A stretch of DNA of 64,000 nt from RGIG4079 sp045646905 (GCA_045646905.1 JAZRLP010000035.1:27674-91673), one strand, 5' to 3'; positions 24,518 through 34,253 are shown, counted from the first letter of the stretch. Program-made: numbers and translations. Notes: generated from the letters alone by a model not told the origin.

Positions 24518-27500
24518 TCAATCTCCTATTCTATTTAAATTCTCATCATAGGTTCCAGTTCTTATATCTTTTCTGTCCAACATTTTTTTATCCTTTGCTT
24601 TTTTCCAAACTCCACCATTATGACAATCTTTATCTGGAGAAATATAATCTTTCCCATTTGTAAAAATTGGCATTCCATGTTTACTCCGTTCATTTATTTT
24701 TCGATATCCATTAGGCACTTCTACTGTGACTTTTTTAGCCACGTCTCCTTTCCCTTGAATAAACGTAACCGTTTCCGTTTTCTTTGCATTTTTACTCAGC
24801 GAAATACCTAATGCTTCGGTGACTTGTTTTTGCCCTTTATCGTTAAACTCAGTCCCTACTATTACATCTGCAACAGCTGCTATTTTATCTATGACTGATG
24901 CATCTCCATCAAATATAGTTTGAATATCACCAGCTATATCAACAAATTCATCTAACCCAGCCTTTTTTAGATTTTCTTTTGTCAGTTTTCCAGTTTTCTT
25001 GTAAACCTTATATAATTTATTGATATATTTTAACCCCGAAGCTGCGACTTTAATCGTCGCTTTTCCACTCGGATCTATATATTTCATAGGATTGCCAGCA
25101 CAATAAAGGTATGGGGAGAGATGTTGGAAGTCTTCACATAGTGGATCCATTGTTGTAAATGTGCCATTAGGGGAGTCGAGCCAACGGGCTCCGAAGTCGC
25201 TAAGGTTCAAGCCACCCAATGTTACCAATTCCTTGCCACCATAACGATAGGGTTGCGATGAGGCATTGTATCCCTCTCCCATTAATGAGCCGTAGGGATA
25301 ATAATGATTTATTTGTTGAACAACTCCATTTTGATTCAACACCACACAATTATTCCCTTGATAATCTCTCAGGTAATAATATCGCATGCTTCCCGATATA
25401 TATCCTGCCGGAGTTATTATCATGCTAATGTTGCCATTCTGATAGATATAGTTGCCACAATAATCACGGCGACTTGCTATTGTATAATAACCAGATGTCG
25501 ATTGTGGCTCATTAATTGTCAATGGCTCCAATTCTAATGATGGCGGATATCCGAAATGATATACCTTATATATCTCACTTAATTTCCTTCCTCTAGCATC
25601 ATATTTGAAAATTATCCTATTGTTGTTCTCAAAATATATTGTATCAGGAAGATTCATCCTATTGTAATCGATATATAATATATCCTTATCGGGACAACGA
25701 AATAAATTGCCGTTTGAGTCATACAGATTATAATTTTCCCTATCGTTAACATCCATTGTTGAGGATAATATCACTTCATCGGTGGCATCATTAACTTGTC
25801 TTAATTGATTGCCGTCGTAGATCATCGCCACATTGTCAACTTCTCCAAATGTCCACAACTCGTATGTGTCGGCGAGTTCTCTACTCACCAAGCCATTACG
25901 ACGCAAAGAGGTGATATTTCCATTAAGGTCGTAGGTATAGGCTGTGGAATAATTGGGGGTGTTGGTGGTTTGATATGTAAAATCGGAACGAGGTTCTGAT
26001 TCCTCATATTGTGCCGATGTGAGACGATCGAGACGGTCATAGTCATACAGGTATGTGCGTTGTATTGTTGGTGCTATATTACCACCATTGTCTCTGCCAT
26101 CACTCGACCAACTCATGGCACATACATTTCCTGTGAGACTTTCTTCGGCTCCGTATGGGTGCGTCTCGTAATATAATTGTTGATGGAATTTATTGTTGTC
26201 GATATGCGTAGTCCACCCTTGAATATTATATTGGTATGCAGTTTCTATCAATCCCTCTCCCAATGCTTGCGATGATAATTGACCGAGACTGTTATATGTA
26301 TTTGAAAATTCCAACATTGACTCACTTCCATTATGAGCAAGACTCACAGATGTTGGTCGCAATTGAATGTCATAGGAATAGGTATATACATCTACACATG
26401 AGGTATCGGCAGTGGAATGTTCATGTCGCATGGAGATAGGATTGCCAACAAACGACAATCGATACATCTTTCGGTCATAACCTCCTAAATGGTTCGTCTC
26501 GCAACTCTGTATCAAACGCCCTTTTCTATCATAATAGTTTGCACAAAGCAATCTTAACGAATCACCAATAACCGAAGTTACTGTCCCTGTCAACATTCCT
26601 AAATTAACATGTCGAGGATTAAGTGTATCGGTATATCTTCCATCGTAGTTCCTTACTACCTTATAATCAATCGAGTCTTTTTCAACCGGATATAATTCAA
26701 GAAAATCATAATTATCATAATAATTAATCGTGTTGACTGTCTTTACTGTTCCACAAGGAATAACATTTGTGTAACCCCCTAAATTATTTATATTTGTTGT
26801 TAAATTTGAGTTGTTTGTCTTATTCGAAACTGTTTGTCGAAGTTGTGTTATTGTCATTGCTTCAATTTCAACCTCGCATGTATATGCTAATCTATATCGT
26901 GTATCATAAGCATACGCTGTCCATTCTCCTTTATCTCGTTGATTCCCATCTTGGCTATATCGCAAACGATTATTATCATCATAAACATAATATATCGTTT
27001 TCACTCCGGGAAGTTTCTTTTCTTCAAGACGATTGCGACTATCATATTTATAAATATAACAATAGTCTTGAACAGTCTCATTATCATCGGAGATTACTCC
27101 AGTCGAAGACGAAGCCAATGCAACCGATGCCATTGGTGGTATCACGTAGCAAATGTTTCCAATATTGTCATAGATGTAGTACGTATCGGCATAGTTGTTT
27201 TCATCAAGCACTCTGCGATGCAGATATGTACTATCGTTGAAATCTTTGAAGATTATAGTTTCGCGGTTGTCTTCATCTATAACATTTGTAACATGCAATC
27301 GACCCGATGGATATACTCCTGAATGCATTAAACTTCCATTATTGCTATTAAGAGTAAATTTGTTACAACTATATTTACCTGAGTTCTTATTTATATGATA
27401 TTGAGAATTTGTCCCTACGCTCATTTGCCAATCGCTTCCGGCTCTTTTGGTTGTAATTGTGCGTGGAGTTACCGATGCATCATATTCGGTTGAGATATAG

Positions 27501-27925
27501 GCATTCGTGGCATCTTCGGGATATAACGAAGCATGGCTTGAGGTTATTTGTTCAAGCGAAGCATAATTACCCGAACCGGAAATTGTGCCGGGAAGATATT
27601 GTCGCACAATTCGTCCACGATTGTCATATTCATAATAATCGGCAAGGTCTTTCCCTGAATTATTATTGCGAAGAACGGTCTGTTGCTTACGACCAAACCC
27701 GTCGTAAAACGTAGTACTGATTATTGCTCGTGCAGGAGATACTGAGGTCAATTTTTTCACTCCTTGTGTAAACACTGCCTTTGCCACATAATTTCTATCT
27801 GTTGAGCCTGAAATTATCGATGGAACAGTAACGGCATCGGCAGAATATGTTGTCGCCGAATTTTCTTGTGCCATCAACGACGGCACCGACAACATCAAAA
27901 ATAAGTATGTAAGTATTCGTTTCAT
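24518..27925 (-). CDS. RHS-repeat protein with DUF6443-like N-terminus and Ntox21-like C-terminal toxin
   Basis: 1135 residues. Signal peptide about 1-19 (ending MAQE), then a DUF6443-type segment (FYDGFGRKQQTVLR), then many YD repeats (for example YEYDNRGRIVRQY, YDYDRLDRLTSAQY) up to the RHS core end YCAGNPMKYIDPSGK near residue 955. A helical pre-toxin linker follows, then a basic C-terminal domain (about 1070-1135) with YISPDKDCHNGGVWK and a final RTGTYDENLNRIGD, which I recognise from memory as the Ntox21 polymorphic-toxin family, predicted to act on RNA. The YD shell would enclose the toxin. The gene lies 12 bases after the SpvB-like gene and 3 bases before the immunity gene. The signal peptide indicates export to the periplasm or beyond, not a T6SS PAAR-type N-terminus. 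Confidence 0.88.
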   Translation of the reverse strand: MKRILTYLFLMLSVPSLMAQENSATTYSADAVTVPSIISGSTDRNYVAKAVFTQGVKKLTSVSPARAIISTTFYDGFGRKQQTVLRNNNSGKDLADYYEYDNRGRIVRQYLPGTISGSGNYASLEQITSSHASLYPEDATNAYISTEYDASVTPRTITTKRAGSDWQMSVGTNSQYHINKNSGKYSCNKFTLNSNNGSLMHSGVYPSGRLHVTNVIDEDNRETIIFKDFNDSTYLHRRVLDENNYADTYYIYDNIGNICYVIPPMASVALASSSTGVISDDNETVQDYCYIYKYDSRNRLEEKKLPGVKTIYYVYDDNNRLRYSQDGNQRDKGEWTAYAYDTRYRLAYTCEVEIEAMTITQLRQTVSNKTNNSNLTTNINNLGGYTNVIPCGTVKTVNTINYYDNYDFLELYPVEKDSIDYKVVRNYDGRYTDTLNPRHVNLGMLTGTVTSVIGDSLRLLCANYYDRKGRLIQSCETNHLGGYDRKMYRLSFVGNPISMRHEHSTADTSCVDVYTYSYDIQLRPTSVSLAHNGSESMLEFSNTYNSLGQLSSQALGEGLIETAYQYNIQGWTTHIDNNKFHQQLYYETHPYGAEESLTGNVCAMSWSSDGRDNGGNIAPTIQRTYLYDYDRLDRLTSAQYEESEPRSDFTYQTTNTPNYSTAYTYDLNGNITSLRRNGLVSRELADTYELWTFGEVDNVAMIYDGNQLRQVNDATDEVILSSTMDVNDRENYNLYDSNGNLFRCPDKDILYIDYNRMNLPDTIYFENNNRIIFKYDARGRKLSEIYKVYHFGYPPSLELEPLTINEPQSTSGYYTIASRRDYCGNYIYQNGNISMIITPAGYISGSMRYYYLRDYQGNNCVVLNQNGVVQQINHYYPYGSLMGEGYNASSQPYRYGGKELVTLGGLNLSDFGARWLDSPNGTFTTMDPLCEDFQHLSPYLYCAGNPMKYIDPSGKATIKVAASGLKYINKLYKVYKKTGKLTKENLKKAGLDEFVDIAGDIQTIFDGDASVIDKIAAVADVIVGTEFNDKGQKQVTEALGISLSKNAKKTETVTFIQGKGDVAKKVTVEVPNGYRKINERSKHGMPIFTNGKDYISPDKDCHNGGVWKKAKDKKMLDRKDIRTGTYDENLNRIGD

Positions 27926-27937
27926 GGATTATTAGAT

Positions 27938-30928
27938 TTAATGTGCGTAATTATAATTATAAACTTCGATATATTTCCCTTCTTCGTCCTTTATGGCAAC
28001 CAATCTGCCAAATATATCATAATGATATGTAGTGTATCTTCCGTTGGGTTCTATTTTCTTTCTAATCTTACCAAATGCATTATAATAATAGGTCGTCATT
28101 TCTACTGTTGTTAACGATGTCCTCAATCGGTTTAATGCTGTAGTATCAGGAGCTTCAGAGATTGTAAAATTTGGATTATTCACAATCCCCGATACCACAG
28201 ATGATACAATTCCCTTAATTTCAGCAACAGGATATAATCCTTTATACCCCCATAAACATGACGTAACAGGTTCTTTTACCGATTTTGTTTCTATAATATT
28301 GTAATATTCATCATATAAATATGATGCCACTTGCCGATATGCATTATTTCCATACGCCGTATATATTGAAGACGGTTTAACGGAATTTTTTTCGTATCTA
28401 TTATTTTGCTTAAATTCAGTAGTATATGATGAACCATCAAATGATTCAATCACTTTTTCCACTATTGGAGATATTCTATTGTTTTGAACCATCTGTTCAT
28501 AATAGGTTCCACTATATGAATTTGGATATTTTAGAGTTACTCGTTGCTGCTTTGAATCACTTTGGTTAGTGGTTATCGTTTCAACCAATCCCAAGTTGTT
28601 ATATGTGTATGTGGTTTCTTCTCTTAAAGAATCTCCATCTTCATATATTGTCTCTATTTGTTTTTTGGGTCGCATGGAATAAGTGTAATTCCTATATGCA
28701 GTTGCTTCTGTATAATATTTCGAATTGCATAAACCTTGTATATTAAGTAATAATGCTCCTACAAAATTATTTGTCGAATTGTCATTTTTTTCATATTGGT
28801 ATATTGTTTTGTTTGTTATAATGCCTTGTGAATTATATTCCGACTTAGAAAGCAGAAGCCCTCGTTCTTGATCTTTACTCGAATATGGCTCATAACCGGT
28901 ATGACTTTGAACAGAAACATCTGCAAGGTCATCTAAATATCCATTATCAGCATTAGAATATTTATATATTATAAATGACCCATCTGAATATTCTTCTACA
29001 ACTTCTGAATATCCAATATGGGTACCACAAGAATTAGCCGTAAAAGGCAAAACAGATAACGAACTGAACGCATTAATAATCGCCTCTCCTGATTCATTAA
29101 TAATCGGGACTCTATAATCTGTATAATTATATTGTACTGGATTTAACAAAACTCCACTTGAGACTGTCGCATTCGAACGATTTTGCAAAAAATCAGATAC
29201 ATAATAATATTGTTTCTCAATATATGCATCTTTATCTAATCCCGATGGACTATTTATGATTTCTTTTATTCGGATTCCTCCGGCAATCTTATTATTTGAT
29301 AATATTTCACAATTATTACGAGATAATGTAACTCTTTTTTTATAGTCATGAGATTCATATATAAATTTTGTATATCCCCCTGTTGGATATGTTATTTTAC
29401 TTAATGTCCCCAATGTTGCATATTCTGGATTCGGCTCCCTTTGTTGATAATAACCACCCCAATTATTTGCGTTTATGGTTTGTTGAGTTGCATTATAAAA
29501 TCCCCAATGATCATTCGTTTGATTTACATACTCTGGAAGTAATTCCGGAGTATAATACTCAAATGAATAGGCATATAACGAATCTGTCATATATTTATCC
29601 AAAATAACCGACTGCAATGTTAATCTTTGTTTTTTGTCGCTACTATAGTTGAAGTTATAGCTTTTTAACAACTGCCCCCCTTTACTGATATAAATTCTAT
29701 CTAATTGCCTCCATTTTAATCGTTCTAAACATGATGGATATTCAAGAGGCGTACATTCTGGATTGTTTGCTTCATTATGTTGCAATATTGGCATAGATTC
29801 TGGACCTAAACCCTTATTCCTACAGATCTTATTCAAGAAGTCGTATTCTAACTCTTGAGTTATAGCCGTGCTTAATGAAACATTTACATCATCACAATGA
29901 ATACTACTTAAATATGATGGCATTATCAAAGAGCCATCGTAATAATTATATCGACTTTCACCTCTTGAACAACTTACACCAAATAGCCAATCATTTGTTG
30001 CTGCAGAATAATCCATGCTATATGAGGAAACATTAATTTGTGCAATAAAATCACCTCTGGTATAATTAAATTCAACCACCCTTTGCTCTGGATAAATAAT
30101 TTTTGTTAAATACCATGTATTTGCCCATTGGAATGAATTTCTCTGATCAAAAAATAACACTGAAAACTCTATTGCCTCATCTCTATCTCCAAATATATAT
30201 TGTGTTCCATCTTCTCCTATTATTGTAAATTTCTTAAACGAATGAGACCGACCTTGTGAAGAATAATAAGTCCCATATGGATTGAAAAAATCTGATTGTT
30301 CTCCATATGCCATTGTAAAATCATCATCATTGCCACTAAAAATGACCTTTATTGGTTTATTACATCTAACTTGCCATTCGCCATTAGGATTTAAATAGAA
30401 TCCACCCTGATAATCTAAAAAACTAAAGCTAAATTGGTCGGGTTCCGTATCATTATGATACAGATTTGTACTTGAGTTACTTTCAATAAATCCCTGTAAA
30501 TTTTCCAAATTATTCCAATCTACATTGTATTCATTACACTTATAATAATAACCTAATTCTGCGTCTATCCAATTTTTACTATTATAAAACTCGTCGGGCA
30601 GGTCTTTTACAATTCGAGATATACACCCTCCGGCATTAAGAGACCAACCTAATCCAAGCCAACCAGGATGTTGATCCGGGCGAACTCCTCCAGCATGATA
30701 ACTTAAAGATATTGGGATTTTATGTCCGGACAAACTTATCTCATGTAATGGAATCTGAATTAATGGCAATCCGGTATATGGAGATACCGGAACTTCTCCA
30801 TATTCTCCTAATGATGTCGCATTTGGACTTATCGGAGTTACAATCTCTTTGGGAACATAAGCATACAACTGCTGAACTCCAATGATTAAAAATAATATTA
30901 TAATTTTTATTCCTGTTTTCATTTTCAT
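27938..30928 (-). CDS. SpvB/TcdB-like RHS shell protein, exported
   Basis: 996 residues. Signal peptide about residues 1-23 (IIILFLIIGVQQLYA). The N-terminal motif PVSPYTGLPLIQIPLHEI, then ISLSYHAGGVRPDQHPGWLG and GWSLNAGGCISR, is the start typical of SpvB/TcB-type beta-propeller or shell proteins, as in insecticidal toxin complexes. Tyr-rich YD-like strands continue to the C-terminus (YHYDIFGRLVAIKDEEGKY). It has no toxin tip and stops after the last YD repeat. I infer that it forms the other half of a cocoon with the 1135-residue RHS protein. It lies 6 bases from the upstream companion and 12 bases from the downstream RHS gene. Confidence 0.82.
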   Translation of the reverse strand: MKMKTGIKIIILFLIIGVQQLYAYVPKEIVTPISPNATSLGEYGEVPVSPYTGLPLIQIPLHEISLSGHKIPISLSYHAGGVRPDQHPGWLGLGWSLNAGGCISRIVKDLPDEFYNSKNWIDAELGYYYKCNEYNVDWNNLENLQGFIESNSSTNLYHNDTEPDQFSFSFLDYQGGFYLNPNGEWQVRCNKPIKVIFSGNDDDFTMAYGEQSDFFNPYGTYYSSQGRSHSFKKFTIIGEDGTQYIFGDRDEAIEFSVLFFDQRNSFQWANTWYLTKIIYPEQRVVEFNYTRGDFIAQINVSSYSMDYSAATNDWLFGVSCSRGESRYNYYDGSLIMPSYLSSIHCDDVNVSLSTAITQELEYDFLNKICRNKGLGPESMPILQHNEANNPECTPLEYPSCLERLKWRQLDRIYISKGGQLLKSYNFNYSSDKKQRLTLQSVILDKYMTDSLYAYSFEYYTPELLPEYVNQTNDHWGFYNATQQTINANNWGGYYQQREPNPEYATLGTLSKITYPTGGYTKFIYESHDYKKRVTLSRNNCEILSNNKIAGGIRIKEIINSPSGLDKDAYIEKQYYYVSDFLQNRSNATVSSGVLLNPVQYNYTDYRVPIINESGEAIINAFSSLSVLPFTANSCGTHIGYSEVVEEYSDGSFIIYKYSNADNGYLDDLADVSVQSHTGYEPYSSKDQERGLLLSKSEYNSQGIITNKTIYQYEKNDNSTNNFVGALLLNIQGLCNSKYYTEATAYRNYTYSMRPKKQIETIYEDGDSLREETTYTYNNLGLVETITTNQSDSKQQRVTLKYPNSYSGTYYEQMVQNNRISPIVEKVIESFDGSSYTTEFKQNNRYEKNSVKPSSIYTAYGNNAYRQVASYLYDEYYNIIETKSVKEPVTSCLWGYKGLYPVAEIKGIVSSVVSGIVNNPNFTISEAPDTTALNRLRTSLTTVEMTTYYYNAFGKIRKKIEPNGRYTTYHYDIFGRLVAIKDEEGKYIEVYNYNYAH

Positions 30929-30934
30929 TGCGTT

Positions 30935-32068
30935 TTAGTGTTTTAATGGTATTTTTCGTGTTATTTGCTCTCCGTTATTGTTTATAGATAGGATATAATC
31001 ACCTTGGGGTAATTCAGTTATCTCTATTATTGGATTATTTGTTTTTCCCGATGCAAAAACTCGTCCTAACACATCGCACAACACATAATCAACTCCTCCT
31101 GCACTAACAATTTGTGTCGAAAATGTTATTTTTAAGGTTTCATCTTTATATGAGATTACGATATCATTGTTGGCTAACGAGGACTCTATTGATGGTGCGT
31201 TAGAGACATCTGCATTTGCATTTAATTGATTTGATATTACAATCGTTCCATTTTCATTATTACTTTTTATTTGTTGCCTAACTATTTGATTTTCTTTGTC
31301 ATTGGTTTTGTATGTTTGTTCCGACGGATAGCATATAAACGAGGCTCCTTGCTTGCCGGTTTCTTTTCCTTTATAAAAGTTAGTATTGATTATAGTTTCC
31401 GCTATGGGATAACGATAACCTTGTGCATACCAAGTATATCGTTCTTCTATGCGTCGCATAGTTGTATCGGCAATATTCATAACTCGAGTGGTATCATCTT
31501 CTTTTCGCATAATGTTAATAATGGAATTACATATACGATGAACTCTAATAACATCGGTTATAGTATCTCCATCAGGAAGATAAATCACTCCCTCTCCATC
31601 ACAAAGCACAGTTGAACTTCCGTTGATTCTCACTGCCATTGTACGTGAATATTCCCCATAAAAACAATATGGTTTAGATGCGTTATCGCCATAACGCATT
31701 GGATATATCAACTCTATCGCTGCACTGGAGTCTCGCATGAATGTACTACGATTTTCATAACCTCGCCACAAAAGAGTGTCGCCTCTTAATCGAAAATCAT
31801 AACGTGTGCAATTTTCGGTTGTATTAATCAACGAATCATCAATGACGCTATAAAAAACTTTTGTATTTCCGTCAACAACCTGTGCCTGAGAAAAATCCCA
31901 AACTACATTCTTTCCCGAATCACCAGGAGCGACAAATGATATTCTTGTTTTTGTGAAATTGTCCCCATTTTGGGGCAGATTGTGTGTTTTTGTTATCTCA
32001 TTCCCCATCATTGTACCCACAACAATGCCACAAAATAAGATAAACATCTTTAATCTAACTATTTTCAT
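30935..32068 (-). CDS. T9SS-sorted companion protein of the RHS operon
   Basis: 377 residues, first gene of the RHS operon. An N-terminal signal (MFILFCGIVVGTMMGN) is followed by a beta-rich ectodomain of about 270 residues with no family I recognise. The C-terminal 75 residues (VLCDVLGRVFASGK, then ITELPQGDYILSINNNGEQ and a basic end) match the type A T9SS C-terminal sorting domain, which directs secretion through the type IX machinery and attachment to the cell surface. The promoter is the right copy of the duplicated repeat (32152-32183), leaving a leader of about 75 bases. A receptor, anchor or delivery role for the toxin is inference. Confidence 0.75.
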   Translation of the reverse strand: MKIVRLKMFILFCGIVVGTMMGNEITKTHNLPQNGDNFTKTRISFVAPGDSGKNVVWDFSQAQVVDGNTKVFYSVIDDSLINTTENCTRYDFRLRGDTLLWRGYENRSTFMRDSSAAIELIYPMRYGDNASKPYCFYGEYSRTMAVRINGSSTVLCDGEGVIYLPDGDTITDVIRVHRICNSIINIMRKEDDTTRVMNIADTTMRRIEERYTWYAQGYRYPIAETIINTNFYKGKETGKQGASFICYPSEQTYKTNDKENQIVRQQIKSNNENGTIVISNQLNANADVSNAPSIESSLANNDIVISYKDETLKITFSTQIVSAGGVDYVLCDVLGRVFASGKTNNPIIEITELPQGDYILSINNNGEQITRKIPLKH

Positions 32069-32138
32069 GGTGCTTTTTAGTTTAAGAGAATTACTATAAA
32101 TTCCACGAGTTAATTAATCATTCGTTTTCAGGAACTTA

Positions 32139-32219
32139 ACTTATATATCTACAAAGTTAATGCAATATCTCGCCACTCGCAAATTATTACCTCACATTTT
32201 TCGCAGAAGTTTTTAACAA
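32139..32219. repeat. Right copy of the promoter-carrying direct repeat
   Basis: 81 bp copy of 23577-23658 in the same orientation. It contains the minus-strand promoter that drives the RHS operon. Confidence 0.9.
32152..32183 (-). promoter_or_regulatory. Promoter of the RHS operon
   Basis: Minus-strand TTTG (32180-32183), 20-base spacer, TAACTTTG (32152-32159), identical in both boxes to the pyrB promoter. Confidence 0.8.
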
Positions 32220-32265
32220 AAATGTGCCTATATTGTACTTATTAGATGCATAAACTACATTTTAG

Positions 32266-32298
32266 TTGCACCACTATCAAAGAAAAATTATAATTTTG
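32266..32298 (+). promoter_or_regulatory. Promoter of the 215-residue helical protein
   Basis: TTGC at 32266-32269, 21-base spacer, TAATTTTG at 32291-32298, about 20 bases before the ATG. Confidence 0.5.
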
Positions 32299-32317
32299 TT
32301 CAAAATTAGGTGAATTA

Positions 32318-32965
32318 ATGGATAAAATCAAAGTATTACTACAAAATTGTGCCACTATTGATGAAATGCTCGACCGTGGAGATGTGGAAGATGCTGTAAG
32401 ACTTTCGGGCGAATTGCTTGCCAAAGCCGATGCGCTATGGACTGCGGCTCGCAACAATAAAACATCAACGCTCGACGAAATATCGGCTCTTGCAATCCTT
32501 GCCGCATACCATTGCGATGCACTTGCGATGATGAGCAATGTCAATGACGCATATGCCACAGCCGTCACAGCTCTTTTTCAAATGGCCATTGATGGCAATA
32601 ATTCTCTCTCGATCAAGCAATCGGCCATGCAACTATATATCACGGCTATCTTTGCATTGATGCAGATAATCAACCAGCAGTTTGCCGACGCTGACGAAAC
32701 CGAGCGCAATCACCTCAACGAAATTATGCGATATTTAGCGTCTATGCTATATTACTACTACAACCAGGTGGGTGTAGCTAATTCGGAGTTTCCACATCTA
32801 CCAGTAGCATACCAAATGCTATCGCAACTACAAAACAATGTAGATATACAATCGCCCACAATCAAAGTTCTCAACGAAGAGGTCAACCCCTCTGCCCCAC
32901 TTCCACTCTTTAGCGACCTCATGGGACGCTCCATTGCTATGGGATTAATAAACCACGACCGATAA
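32318..32965 (+). CDS. Unknown helical cytosolic protein (TPR-like)
   Basis: 215 residues, almost entirely predicted helix with repeated Ala, Leu and Tyr positions (DEISALAILAAYHCDALAMM, QLYITAIFALMQIINQQF), reminiscent of tetratricopeptide-like helical pairs but with no clear TPR consensus. No signal peptide. It is divergent from the RHS operon, starting about 100 bases from its promoter, and may be the gene that originally lay next to pyrB before the RHS block arrived. No function can be assigned. Confidence 0.75.
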   Translation: MDKIKVLLQNCATIDEMLDRGDVEDAVRLSGELLAKADALWTAARNNKTSTLDEISALAILAAYHCDALAMMSNVNDAYATAVTALFQMAIDGNNSLSIKQSAMQLYITAIFALMQIINQQFADADETERNHLNEIMRYLASMLYYYYNQVGVANSEFPHLPVAYQMLSQLQNNVDIQSPTIKVLNEEVNPSAPLPLFSDLMGRSIAMGLINHDR

Positions 32966-32987
32966 ACGACTACTACAATAAAACACA

Positions 32988-33025
32988 ATGCGACTGCCAC
33001 CAAGGTGACAGTCGCTCGCTATTTT
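32988..33025. terminator. Hairpin between convergent genes
   Basis: GCGACTG-C-CACC and GGTG-A-CAGTCGC pair, with one C-A mismatch, around a short loop (32990-33015). The T run is only moderate on either side, so bidirectional termination is probable but not certain. Confidence 0.6.
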
Positions 33026-33048
33026 GTGAATTATTTATCGCTTGAAAA

Positions 33049-33708
33049 TTAGAACAAGTAAGCAGCTGTGATAGTCCAGCTATTTTTTCTATTTCCGTCG
33101 CTGATGTATTGTTCCATTCCACCAAGAACACCATCGGCAATTTCATTAGCACCTTTGATATATTTGTTCAATCCCCAACCATAAGATGCACCCACTTGAA
33201 GATGGTCAAATAGTTCAACACCTATACCAAGATTCCAAGCTACTTCTACTGGATTTTGTTTGAAATATGTTTCAAATGAATCGGGAATATCATTACTCAA
33301 CATAAATGAAACACTTGGTCCAGTAAATACATAAGGAGCAACAATCTTTTCTACTGCAGGGAGTGAAAGTTTATATTTCAAGTTTACAGGGATTTCAATA
33401 TAGTGGTTTGCGCCAGAGAAGAATGATTCTTTTTGTCCCAACATTTCCACATCGCCTTCAATTGGTTCATAAATATACATCAACGATGCGTCAATACCAA
33501 GCCCTACGATTGGGAGCATAAATTCGCCCATTACGCCACCAGTAAATCCAGCACAGTCATCAAATTCAAAAGAACCGATTTCTTCGGGAAACTCATTTAT
33601 TTTAGCACCTGCTTTAATACCAAAAGAGAATTGAGCCGAAGCAGGGACTGCGATTGCTACACATGCAATTACAACAGCAAAAAGTCGTTTAATTGATTTC
33701 ATAATCAT
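33049..33708 (-). CDS. Outer-membrane beta-barrel protein (PorT/OmpX-like)
   Basis: 219 residues with a signal peptide (AVVIACVAIAVPASAQ) and alternating amphipathic strands such as FSFGIKAGAKINEF, MGEFMLPIVGLGIDASLMYI and the terminal SWTITAAYLF, ending in Phe as outer-membrane barrels do. It matches the common Bacteroidetes small 8- to 10-stranded barrel family (PF13568 type). No substrate or partner is known. The start may be the second Met at 33702. A TATCTTTG box on the minus strand lies at 33744-33751. Confidence 0.88.
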   Translation of the reverse strand: MIMKSIKRLFAVVIACVAIAVPASAQFSFGIKAGAKINEFPEEIGSFEFDDCAGFTGGVMGEFMLPIVGLGIDASLMYIYEPIEGDVEMLGQKESFFSGANHYIEIPVNLKYKLSLPAVEKIVAPYVFTGPSVSFMLSNDIPDSFETYFKQNPVEVAWNLGIGVELFDHLQVGASYGWGLNKYIKGANEIADGVLGGMEQYISDGNRKNSWTITAAYLF

Positions 33709-33743
33709 AAAATTTTAAGTTAATATTCTTATTTGTTATGGCA

Positions 33744-33842
33744 CAAAGATAATACTAAAATACACAAATAAAACATTTCAGCTATAAAAAATATCTATTG
33801 TGGCATAATTTTTTTCTATAATAGCATCAATTCTTATCTTTG
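33744..33842. promoter_or_regulatory. Divergent promoter region
   Basis: TATCTTTG on the minus strand at 33744-33751 serves the barrel gene, and TATCTTTG on the plus strand at 33835-33842 serves the 117-residue gene. The -33 boxes are weak. Confidence 0.55.
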
Positions 33843-33871
33843 CACTTGAAATTTTTATCAGCAAGTAATAT

Positions 33872-34225
33872 ATGTCAATAACCTCTATTACAATATCTCT
33901 CTCGGTTGAGAACACTGCTCGTGCCGATGTGTTATTAACTACAACACGCGCATATTATAGATTTGCCACTATCGACACCTGCGAGGAGGGCGAAATGCCC
34001 TACGAAAATAGTTGCGATGTTTTCAATAAAATAGAGCAAACATTGGCCTCGCATTCTACCACGGCGATGCCTCAAGATGTAAAATGTGCAGTATCAATCA
34101 CAAATAATGACAATTCTAAAAAAGATTACAACAACAGCAATATATCCCTCTCAACCTACAATTCATTAATCAATATTTTATCGCGAATAAGCGAGGAATT
34201 TTTGTTCATCAGAGGCTTTAAATGA
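33872..34225 (+). CDS. Unknown 117-residue protein
   Basis: No family recognised. The frame begins with ATG 30 bases after a TATCTTTG box (33835-33842), which favours a real gene. It has an N-terminal strand-like segment (ITSITISLSVENTARADVLL), an acidic middle with one Cys in DTCEEGE, and a C-terminal helical stretch. No signal peptide. It lies just before the Met tRNA. Confidence 0.55.
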   Translation: MSITSITISLSVENTARADVLLTTTRAYYRFATIDTCEEGEMPYENSCDVFNKIEQTLASHSTTAMPQDVKCAVSITNNDNSKKDYNNSNISLSTYNSLINILSRISEEFLFIRGFK

Positions 34226-34253
34226 ATTTATTTTTCGCTTTTCGCTCAAAATA

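Noticed and set aside
26767..27322. Overlapping Tyr/Ile-rich plus-strand ORFs within the RHS gene
   Set aside because: They are antisense frames of the YD repeats.
23577..32219. An insertion sequence carrying the RHS block
   Set aside because: No transposase or integrase frame and no terminal inverted repeats are visible; only the direct repeat supports movement.
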